Origin: an uncultured Coriobacteriaceae bacterium
GTDB taxonomy: Bacteria > Actinomycetota > Coriobacteriia > Coriobacteriales > Atopobiaceae
Length of the DNA stretch: 10,535 nt
Assembly: GCA_902766805.1 (NCBI GenBank)
Contig: CACXFF010000347.1
Coordinates: 1-10,535, forward strand
Reading direction: 5' to 3'
Numbering within the stretch: position 1 is the first letter of the stretch; each line of letters starts with the position of its first letter. The translations under genes were made by a program, and so were the position numbers. A model generated the notes under the pieces. It did no database searches and was not told the origin of the DNA. It saw only the letters and a program-made list of their open reading frames with translations. Shown piece by piece: positions 1 through 6,090 of the stretch.

Positions 1-262
1 CGCTCGCCTCGCGGCCTTTGGCAAAGGCGTCCTCGAGAGCGGCCTGGTGCGCAGCCTCGCGCGCCTTGGCCTCCTCGTCCTGCGCCGTGCCAGCCTCCTC
101 GGCCACGGCCTCGGCAGCAGCCTCCTTGGCAGCCTCTTCGACCGCTTCTTCGACGACAGCCTCGGCAGCAGCCTCCTCAACAGCGTCCTCAACCGCTTCC
201 TCGGCGACGGCCTCCTCGACCACGTCCTGCTCCACGGCTTCGTTCATCTTCTCCACGTCCAT
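1..262 (-). CDS. Ala/Glu-rich acidic protein, N-terminal part (runs off left edge)
   Basis: Reading leftward from the ATG at 262-260, an uninterrupted frame of 87 codons continues past base 1, so only the N-terminus is present. A purine-rich stretch (AGAAGGG) lies about 6 nt upstream of the start. The protein begins MDVEKMNEAVEQDVVEEAV and continues as a long Ala/Glu/Val tract with almost no other residue types up to about residue 60. After that it becomes more mixed (TAQDEEAKAREAAHQAALED, then AFAKGREAS). The composition predicts a charged, probably helical or disordered N-terminal extension; no catalytic motif is visible. Acidic Ala/Glu tracts of this kind occur as leader regions of several unrelated proteins, so I do not assign a function. 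It is divergent from the hydrolase gene at 498. The Ser/Ala-rich frame on the opposite strand is only the complement of these GAG/GCC codons. Confidence 0.6.
   Translation of the reverse strand, partial: MDVEKMNEAVEQDVVEEAVAEEAVEDAVEEAAAEAVVEEAVEEAAKEAAAEAVAEEAGTAQDEEAKAREAAHQAALEDAFAKGREAS
108..177. repeat. Two identical 19-bp copies inside the Ala/Glu tract
   Basis: The 19-mer GCCTCGGCAGCAGCCTCCT occurs at 108-126 and again at 159-177, 51 bp (17 codons) apart and in the same frame of the minus-strand gene. Looser versions fill the DNA between and around them. This is the DNA signature of a low-complexity Glu-Glu-Ala-Ala-Ala-Glu-Ala coding repeat that may vary by slippage or recombination. 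I see no reason to read it as a regulatory repeat. Confidence 0.6.
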
Positions 263-427
263 GCTGTGCCCTTCTCTTTCGGCTTGAGTAAGCCAAGCTG
301 TTACCACGAAGTCTCTTGTACCCTCTTGCGCGGAATCCCATCGCGTCTGTTCCCAACTGTTGACAACATTCACGGTCGCTCCCATGCGCCCTTGCGACCC
401 GAGCCGGGCGCCGCCAGCCGAAAGCCC

Positions 428-457
428 GCGACAGCCCCGTGCGACGCCGCGCACAAT
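428..457 (+). promoter_or_regulatory. Possible promoter of the hydrolase-glpK unit
   Basis: GCGACA (428-433) and CACAAT (452-457) each match four of six bases of a sigma-70-type promoter, with an 18-bp spacer. They sit about 40 bp before the ATG at 498, which would leave a short leader with the AAGGAG site. This is a weak match in GC-rich DNA and is only a candidate. Confidence 0.22.
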
Positions 458-497
458 GGAAGCCGTATGACCCAAAGCCGAAGACAAGGAGCGCAGC

Positions 498-1466
498 ATG
501 GACGCATCTGACAGTACCCGCACCCCCGTGACCTTCGCCAGCCACGATGGGCACAGCACCTGCCATGGCTATCTCTGGTGGCAGGAGGACCCGCTGGCCG
601 CCGAAGAGGGCAGCGTGCGTCCCGCGGGGGTCGTTCAACTGGTACACGGCATGTCAGAGCACATCGAGCGCTACGACGATTTTGCGCGCTTCCTCGTGGG
701 GCAGGGCTACCTCGTGGCAGGTCACGACCACATCGGCCACGGCAAGAGCTCTCCGCGCGAACAGTGGGGCGTGATGCCTCTCAAGAACGGGCGCGAGTGC
801 CTGGTGGAGGACGTCCACAGCCTGCGTCGCCTGGTGGAGGGCATCGTGCCCGCGTCCACCCCGTACTTCATCTTTGGCCACTCCATGGGCAGCTTCGTGC
901 TGCGCTGCTATCTGGGCGAACACGCCGACGGGCTGGCGGGCGCCATCGTCTGCGGCACCGGCACCGTCGCCGGCAGCGCCTCGGTCGCCGGGCGCAGCCT
1001 CGCGCGCCTGATGGCTCGCATGCGCGGCGCCGACTACAAGTCCAAGCTGCTGCACAACATGGCCGAGGGCGCCTATGCCAAGGAGATCCCCGACCGGCTG
1101 ACCGACCTAGACTGGCTCTCGTACAACCGTGCCAACGTGGATGCCTACCAAGCGGCCGAGGACTGCGGCTTCGCCTTTGGCACAAGCGGCTACGCCACGC
1201 TCACCGACCTCACGGCCACCTGCTGCAAGCCGTCGTGGCCCGCGCGCTACCCGGCCGACCTCCCGCTGCTGTTCATCGCGGGGGACGGCGATCCGGTGGG
1301 CGCCTTTGGCAAGGGCGTGCGCAAGGCCGTGGACCAGGCCAAACTCGCCGGCTGCAACGATGTCACCTGCATCATCTACGACCACATGCGCCACGAGATC
1401 CTGAACGAGGACGAGCGCCAGAAGGTCTACGACGACGTGCTCGGCTGGCTCGAGGTCAAGCGCTGA
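498..1466 (+). CDS. Alpha/beta hydrolase, monoacylglycerol lipase / serine aminopeptidase S33 type
   Basis: A 322-aa protein with the full alpha/beta-hydrolase signature. The oxyanion-hole segment is VHGMSEH near residues 49-54. The nucleophile elbow GHSMG carries Ser129. The acid is probably Asp265 in GDGDPVG, and the histidine is His299 in DHMRHEIL. The HGMSEH plus GHSMG pair with a GHDHIGHGKS segment (75-84) is typical of the Hydrolase_4 family, which includes monoacylglycerol lipase and lysophospholipase-like enzymes. The likely reaction is release of a fatty acid from a monoacylglycerol or similar ester. There is no signal peptide, so it should be cytoplasmic. The ATG at 498 is chosen because AAGGAG (486-491) lies 6 nt upstream. 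Glycerol kinase starts 49 bp downstream on the same strand, which fits release of glycerol followed by its phosphorylation. The exact substrate cannot be read from sequence; an amidase or peptidase role is the main alternative. Confidence 0.88.
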   Translation: MDASDSTRTPVTFASHDGHSTCHGYLWWQEDPLAAEEGSVRPAGVVQLVHGMSEHIERYDDFARFLVGQGYLVAGHDHIGHGKSSPREQWGVMPLKNGRECLVEDVHSLRRLVEGIVPASTPYFIFGHSMGSFVLRCYLGEHADGLAGAIVCGTGTVAGSASVAGRSLARLMARMRGADYKSKLLHNMAEGAYAKEIPDRLTDLDWLSYNRANVDAYQAAEDCGFAFGTSGYATLTDLTATCCKPSWPARYPADLPLLFIAGDGDPVGAFGKGVRKAVDQAKLAGCNDVTCIIYDHMRHEILNEDERQKVYDDVLGWLEVKR

Positions 1467-1515
1467 GGCGCGCGTCCGTGTCGTGCCCTAGTCCCAACCC
1501 GAGGATGGAGGAACC

Positions 1516-3003
1516 ATGCCCAAACAGTATGTGATCGCGCTCGACCAGGGGACGACGTCGAGCCGTGCGGTGCTCGTCGACCACCAAGGCCAGATGGTGG
1601 ATGTGGTGCAGCGCGAGTTTGCCCAAATCTACCCCCAGCCCGGCTGGGTCGAGCACAACCCGCAGGACATCCTCATGAGCCAGATCGGCTCGCTCACCGA
1701 GTTGGTGCAGCGCCATGGGCTCACGGAGGACGACGTCGCCGCCATCGGCATCGACAACCAGCGCGAGACCACCATCGTGTGGGACCCCACGGGCAACCCG
1801 GTGTTCAACGCCATCGTCTGGCAGTGCCGCCGCACCGCGCCGATGGTCGAAGAGCTCTGCTCGGCGCCCGAGACCCGCGCGCTGATTCAGGCCAAGACCG
1901 GCCTGCTTCCCGACGCGTACTTCTCCGCGTCCAAGATCAAATGGATCCTGGACAACGTGCCCGGCGCCCGGCAGAAGGCCGAGGCGGGCGAGCTGTTCTT
2001 CGGCACGGTGGACACTTGGCTCGTGTGGGTGCTCACCGGCGGCCTGGTGCACGCCACCGACCCCACCAACGCCAGCCGCACGATGCTCTACGACATCCAC
2101 CGCGGCTGCTGGGACGACGAGCTGCTCGCGCTCTTTGGCATCCCGCGCTCCATGATGCCCGAGGTGCGGCCCAGCGCCGGCTTCTTCGGCGAGACGAGCT
2201 ATCCGGGCGTGCCGGCGGGCATCCCCATCTGCGGCGTGGCGGGCGACCAGCAGTCGGCGCTCTTTGGCCAGTGCTGCTTCTCCCCGGGCGAGGCCAAGAA
2301 CACCTACGGCACGGGCTGCTTCCTGCTGCTACACACCGGCACCGAGGCCCCGCTCTCGCGCAACAACCTCGTGACCACGATCGTGGCCAATCCGCCCGAC
2401 GTGGAGCCGATCCAGTACGCCCTGGAGGGCTCCGTCTTCGTCGCCGGCGCGCTCATCCAGTGGCTGCGTGACGAGATGGGCATCCTGCGCGATGCGGGCG
2501 AGTCGGAATACCTGGCCCAGAGCGTGCCCGACACGGGCGGCGTCTACGTGGTGCCCGCCTTCACCGGCCTGGGCGCGCCGTACTGGAATGCCGAGGCACG
2601 CGGCCTCATCTGCGGCATCACGCGTGGCACGCGCCCGGCCCACCTGGTGCGCGCGTCGCTGGAGGCGCTGGCCTACCAGAGCGTGGACCTCGTGCGCGCG
2701 ATGGAGGCCGACGCCGGGGTGCGGCTCGACACGCTCAACGTGGACGGCGGTGCGTCGCGCAACAACTTCTTGATGCAGTTCCAGGCCGACGTGCTGGGCT
2801 GCCAGATCCGGCGTCCGGCCAACATCGAGACCACCTCGCTCGGCGCGGCCTTCCTCGCGGGCCTGGCGAGCGGCTTCTGGGGCGGCACCGACGAGCTGCG
2901 CGGCCTGCGCGCGACCGACGACGTGTTCAGCCCCGCACGCGACGATGCCGACGTGGAGCGGCTGCTCGCCGGCTGGAAGGACGCCATCCGCCGCGCGCTG
3001 TAG
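1516..3003 (+). CDS. glpK: Glycerol kinase (ATP:glycerol 3-phosphotransferase)
   Basis: A 495-aa FGGY-family kinase of normal length that converts glycerol and ATP to sn-glycerol 3-phosphate in the cytoplasm. Visible signatures: DQGTTSSRA at 10-18 (phosphate-binding loop), GWVEHNP at 43-49, IDNQRETT at 79-86 with the glycerol-contacting Arg83 and Glu84, Tyr135 in AYFSASK, and the catalytic Asp244 in AGDQQSALFGQ. The C-terminal domain has GTGCFLL, PAFTGLGAPYW, LNVDGGASRNNF and ETTSLGAAFLAGLA. An ATGGAGGA ribosome site (1505-1512) sits just before the ATG. The segment before AGDQQ (AGFFGETSYPG) has no histidine at the place where low-GC Gram-positive enzymes carry the HPr-phosphorylated His, so PTS control through that site is unlikely. 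No glycerol transporter or glycerol-3-phosphate dehydrogenase lies in this window. The gene is probably co-transcribed with the upstream hydrolase and ends at the 3035-3083 hairpin. Confidence 0.97.
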   Translation: MPKQYVIALDQGTTSSRAVLVDHQGQMVDVVQREFAQIYPQPGWVEHNPQDILMSQIGSLTELVQRHGLTEDDVAAIGIDNQRETTIVWDPTGNPVFNAIVWQCRRTAPMVEELCSAPETRALIQAKTGLLPDAYFSASKIKWILDNVPGARQKAEAGELFFGTVDTWLVWVLTGGLVHATDPTNASRTMLYDIHRGCWDDELLALFGIPRSMMPEVRPSAGFFGETSYPGVPAGIPICGVAGDQQSALFGQCCFSPGEAKNTYGTGCFLLLHTGTEAPLSRNNLVTTIVANPPDVEPIQYALEGSVFVAGALIQWLRDEMGILRDAGESEYLAQSVPDTGGVYVVPAFTGLGAPYWNAEARGLICGITRGTRPAHLVRASLEALAYQSVDLVRAMEADAGVRLDTLNVDGGASRNNFLMQFQADVLGCQIRRPANIETTSLGAAFLAGLASGFWGGTDELRGLRATDDVFSPARDDADVERLLAGWKDAIRRAL

Positions 3004-3034
3004 GACTTTGCCCCGTTTGGCATATATCTCCCCA

Positions 3035-3083
3035 AGACAAGGCTGCCACCCTCAACCTGTACCTGAGGGTGGCAGCCTTGTCT
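3035..3083. terminator. Bidirectional hairpin terminator between convergent units
   Basis: A perfect 20-bp stem (AGACAAGGCTGCCACCCTCA at 3035-3054, pairing with 3064-3083) with a 9-nt loop. It lies 31 bp after the glpK stop and 26 bp after the carrier-protein stop of the opposing operon. There is no real T-tract on either side, so it is not a classical intrinsic terminator, but its symmetry and its position between two convergent operons make shared termination the natural reading. Confidence 0.85.
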
Positions 3084-3109
3084 GAGAGAGAAATGTGCCA
3101 ACCGGGGTG

Positions 3110-3355
3110 CTAGTCCTCGTCGGCAAGGCGCTGGATCATCGCCGTGAGGGCCTCGGCGCTGTTGAAGTTGGCGGGGACAATCTCTTTGGCGGGAACCTCC
3201 ACGTCGAACTCCTCGTCGATTGCCGACACGATGGCAAGGATGTCGAACGAGTCCAGATGACGGTCGTCCACGAGCGTGGTGACGTGCTCGTAGTCCACCC
3301 CGTCACGCACACCCTCGAGCATCTCGATGACCGCCTCAAGCGTAATGTCGTCCAT
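3110..3355 (-). CDS. DltC-like acyl/peptidyl carrier protein
   Basis: An 81-aa acidic carrier protein of the usual size. Ser36 in HLDSFDIL is the expected 4'-phosphopantetheine attachment site. The LDSF form, followed by AIVSAIDEEFDVEVP, closely resembles D-alanyl carrier protein (DltC) rather than the fatty-acid ACP motif DSL. It would hold an aminoacyl thioester made by the adenylating ligase encoded two genes upstream. It is the last gene of the leftward operon. The ATG at 3355 has AGGAGA (3366-3361) 5 nt upstream, and that site overlaps the TAG stop of the decarboxylase gene, which suggests coupled translation. Direct adjacency to a decarboxylase gene is not part of a normal dlt operon. 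Confidence 0.9.
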   Translation of the reverse strand: MDDITLEAVIEMLEGVRDGVDYEHVTTLVDDRHLDSFDILAIVSAIDEEFDVEVPAKEIVPANFNSAEALTAMIQRLADED

Positions 3356-3364
3356 GATTGTCTC

Positions 3365-4549
3365 CTATCTCCGCGAGCGCCCACCATTGAGCGCGCTGCT
3401 TTCCACGTAGTCGCGTGCCAGCGTCACGGCGCCCGCGCCCTCACGCAGCAGCACCCGTGGCAGCGTCCGGCTCAGGAAGAGCGCGGGCGCCTCGGTGACG
3501 GCATAGGCGCCGCACAGCGAGAACGCCAAGACGTCGCCACGCTGCAAGCCGCGCAGCTCCAGCGCACGCACCAGCACGTCGTTCACGGTGCACAGGCTAC
3601 CACAAAGGCACCAGGTATCCGGATCGTCCTCGCAACCCTCACGCGACAGGTCGCGCAGCGGCGGCACGTGCAAGCCCATCATCTGCCCGAAGTAGTTGAC
3701 GTGGTGCATGCCGCCATCCAGGATCGCGTAGCGCGTGTCCCCGTTGCGCTTGAGGTCCATGGCGCGCGTGAGATAGGTGCCGCAGGGCGCGGCGAAGAAG
3801 CGCCCCATCTCCACGGTGAGCTCGAAGTCCCGTGCCACTTCCTGCAGGTCGGGTGCGAGCTCGCGCAGCGGCGCCAGGTCGTCGCCCTCCTCGGCACCGT
3901 CGAAGTACGCGATGGGCAGCCCCGGCCCGTATTCCAGTCGACGTGGCTCCCATGCGTGCTCGCACGCGAGCTCCCGCGCAAACGCGCGCAGCATCTCGAG
4001 CTCGGCACGCTGGCGCTTGAGCTTGGCACGCTGCGTCCCCACGAAATAGTGCAGTCCGACGAAATCCAGATGCGGATAGTCCGCACGATGGTCGACGAGC
4101 CACAGCAGGTCCTCGCGCGCCATGCCGAACTGCGAGCCAGCGCTCAGACGCAGGAGCACCTGCGCGCGCTGTCCGCGCTCGGCGGCAACCTGCTCCAGGT
4201 ACGTGGCGTGCAGCAGCGACTCGGCCGTGAGCACGCCCGCGCCGTACGCCAGCGCCTCCGCTATGTCCACGGGCTCCTTGTTCACGCCGGAGTACACGAT
4301 CTGCGCAGGCTCCACGCCCGCGTCCTCGCAGATGGCAAGCTCACCAGGGCTGCACACCTCGAGCCGCGCGACCTCCTGGGCGGCAGCGGCCGCCAGGAAG
4401 GGGTTGGCCTTCATCGCGAAGCACAGCGCGACCTGCGGGCCCACGATCTGCTGACAAGCGCGCAGGCGAGCGCGGAACGCCTCCAGGTCAAAGACGTACG
4501 TGGGCGTGCCGTACTCCTGCGCGAGCGCCAGAAGCTCCTGCGTGCTCAT
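3365..4549 (-). CDS. PLP-dependent fold-type III amino acid decarboxylase
   Basis: A 394-aa enzyme of the ornithine/diaminopimelate decarboxylase superfamily (alanine-racemase-like barrel plus beta domain). Lys47 in CFAMKANP is the PLP Schiff-base lysine. EVCSPGEL (64-71), SQFGM (139-143), HYFVGTQ (167-173), EYGPGLPI (206-213) and EMGR (247-250) follow the family order. The second-half motif GSLCTVNDVL supplies Cys320 and Asp324, and GAYAVT supplies Tyr349. It lacks the GP-C-ESGD form that marks lysA, so lysine biosynthesis is not the best guess. Members of this family in secondary-metabolite clusters, such as BtrK of butirosin biosynthesis, decarboxylate carrier-bound glutamate; the same kind of reaction could occur here. 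The ATG at 4549 is chosen because AAGGAGG (4563-4557) lies 7 nt upstream and because it overlaps the ligase stop as ATGA. Substrate unknown. Confidence 0.88.
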   Translation of the reverse strand: MSTQELLALAQEYGTPTYVFDLEAFRARLRACQQIVGPQVALCFAMKANPFLAAAAAQEVARLEVCSPGELAICEDAGVEPAQIVYSGVNKEPVDIAEALAYGAGVLTAESLLHATYLEQVAAERGQRAQVLLRLSAGSQFGMAREDLLWLVDHRADYPHLDFVGLHYFVGTQRAKLKRQRAELEMLRAFARELACEHAWEPRRLEYGPGLPIAYFDGAEEGDDLAPLRELAPDLQEVARDFELTVEMGRFFAAPCGTYLTRAMDLKRNGDTRYAILDGGMHHVNYFGQMMGLHVPPLRDLSREGCEDDPDTWCLCGSLCTVNDVLVRALELRGLQRGDVLAFSLCGAYAVTEAPALFLSRTLPRVLLREGAGAVTLARDYVESSALNGGRSRR

Positions 4550-6090
4550 CGGGTCGCCTCCTTGGTCTGGGCAAGGGCCGTGCGGTCCACCTTGCCGTTT
4601 TTGGTGAGGGGCAGCGCCTCCATGCGCAGCAGCTTGCCCGGCACCATGTAGTGCGGCAGCCGCGCAGCGAGCTCCACGCGCAGCGCCTCCTCGTCGAGCC
4701 CTCCCTCGTAGAACAGCACGATGCGCTTGCGCCGGTCGTTGTAGGCGCAGCACGCGCGCTCCACCCCGTCGGTCCCCTGCGCCACGGCCTCGATCTCGCC
4801 GAGTTCGATGCGCTGCCCCAAGTGCTTGACCTGGTGGTCCTTGCGCCCGGCGTACATCAGCTCGCCGTCCTCGTTCCAAAAGCCCAGGTCGCCCGTGCGG
4901 TAGATGGTCTCGCGCGTCGCGGCGTTGAGCGGGTTCTGGACGAAGGCCTGCGCCGTGAGCTCGGGGGCGCGATAGTAGCCCAGCCCCACGCAGCTGCCGC
5001 CCACGCAGATCTCACCCTGCTGCCCGGGCTCGGTGACCTCGTGCCCGTCCCCGTCGAGCAGGAAGACCTTCTCATTGGGGAAGGGACGGCCGATGGGAAT
5101 GGCCTCGTCGCGGCCGTAGCTGCGTTCCACCACATGGTAGGTGCAGTTGCAGGTGATTTCGGTGGGACCGTAGACGTTCACGAAGAGCGCCTCGGGCAGG
5201 GCCTCGCGCCAACGCGCCAGATGCTTGGGCGGCATGACCTCGCCCGAAAAGATCACGCGCCGCACGCTCGTGGGCACGCGATACTTGAGCCCGCCCATGA
5301 TGGACACGAAGCACAGCGCGCTCACCGCCCAGGTGCAGCTGCTGATCTGCCGGTCGGCCAGGAAGTCCATGAGCTTCACCGGCTCCGAGAAGTACGCGCG
5401 CGGTATGAGGTGCAGCGTCGCGCCGGTGAGCAGCGCGCTGTAGATGTCCTTGACCGACACATCGAAGTCGAAGGGCGCCTGGTTGCCAATGCGATCGTCC
5501 TCGCCTATGCCAAAGAGCCGCACGAACGGCTCGATGAAGTCGATGACCGAGCGGTGCGCGATCGCCACGCCCTTCGGCGCACCGGTGCTGCCGCTCGTGA
5601 AGTTCACGTAGAGCGGGTCAACGTCCAAAGCACTCGCCCTGCGGGCCTCGAGCAGTTCGGGGTCCGGCGTCGCGTCAAGCTCCTCCAGCTCCACCACGTC
5701 CACCCCCAGCGGGCCGAGCAGCTCGTGGGCCCGGGCGCTCGAGGCGGCGTCGGTCAGCACCACGCCCGGCTCGAGCGTGGCCATGATGTGGGCGAGGCGC
5801 TCCTGGGGCTGACGCACGTCGATGACCGCATAGGGGCAGCGTGCGTAGGCGCAGCCCAGCATGGCGGCCAGGCAGGCGGGGCTTTTCTCCAGGTACAGCG
5901 CCACCGGCGTGCAGGGTGCGCAGCGCGCGGCGACCCAAGTGCCCAGAGCCCGCGCCCGCTCCTGCAGAGCGCCAAAGCTCAGCTCGTCGTCCACCCCGCT
6001 CACGGCGACCTTGTCCGGCACGCGCGCGGCCGTCGCCTCCAGCCATTCCAGTACGTTGCGCACGCAGGCGCCACCCATCTCGCCACTCAT
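4546..6090 (-). CDS. DltA-like amino acid adenylation ligase (AMP-binding, carrier-loading)
   Basis: A 514-aa stand-alone adenylation enzyme, close to DltA in length. Motifs in order: P-loop FTSGSTGAPKG (164-174), YGPTE (307-311), YRTGDL (397-402), GRKDHQVKHLGQRIELGEIE (415-434) and the catalytic Lys500 in PLTKNGKVDR. It should activate an amino acid with ATP and load it on the neighbouring carrier protein. Asp210 in FDFDVSVKDIY sits where adenylation domains bind the alpha-amino group. The DltA pocket segment FCGE reads FSGE here (Ser282 replaces the cysteine), and Lys214 replaces a hydrophobic residue, so the amino acid may differ from D-alanine. The ATG at 6090 is preceded by GGAGG 7 nt upstream and overlaps the preceding stop (ATGA). 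A start at 6153 would extend into the preceding gene, and the Met at 6078 has a poorer ribosome site. Cytoplasmic. Confidence 0.9.
   Translation of the reverse strand: MSGEMGGACVRNVLEWLEATAARVPDKVAVSGVDDELSFGALQERARALGTWVAARCAPCTPVALYLEKSPACLAAMLGCAYARCPYAVIDVRQPQERLAHIMATLEPGVVLTDAASSARAHELLGPLGVDVVELEELDATPDPELLEARRASALDVDPLYVNFTSGSTGAPKGVAIAHRSVIDFIEPFVRLFGIGEDDRIGNQAPFDFDVSVKDIYSALLTGATLHLIPRAYFSEPVKLMDFLADRQISSCTWAVSALCFVSIMGGLKYRVPTSVRRVIFSGEVMPPKHLARWREALPEALFVNVYGPTEITCNCTYHVVERSYGRDEAIPIGRPFPNEKVFLLDGDGHEVTEPGQQGEICVGGSCVGLGYYRAPELTAQAFVQNPLNAATRETIYRTGDLGFWNEDGELMYAGRKDHQVKHLGQRIELGEIEAVAQGTDGVERACCAYNDRRKRIVLFYEGGLDEEALRVELAARLPHYMVPGKLLRMEALPLTKNGKVDRTALAQTKEATR

Noticed and set aside
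3365..4549. lysA (diaminopimelate decarboxylase) for lysine synthesis
   Set aside because: The motif around the active-site cysteine is GSLCTVND rather than the lysA form, and the gene is locked by overlap into a carrier/ligase operon.
3095..4651. A 518-codon open frame on the plus strand
   Set aside because: It is antisense to the carrier, decarboxylase and part of the ligase genes, all of which show family motifs. Its Arg/His/Leu-rich product is the usual complement of GC-rich coding DNA.
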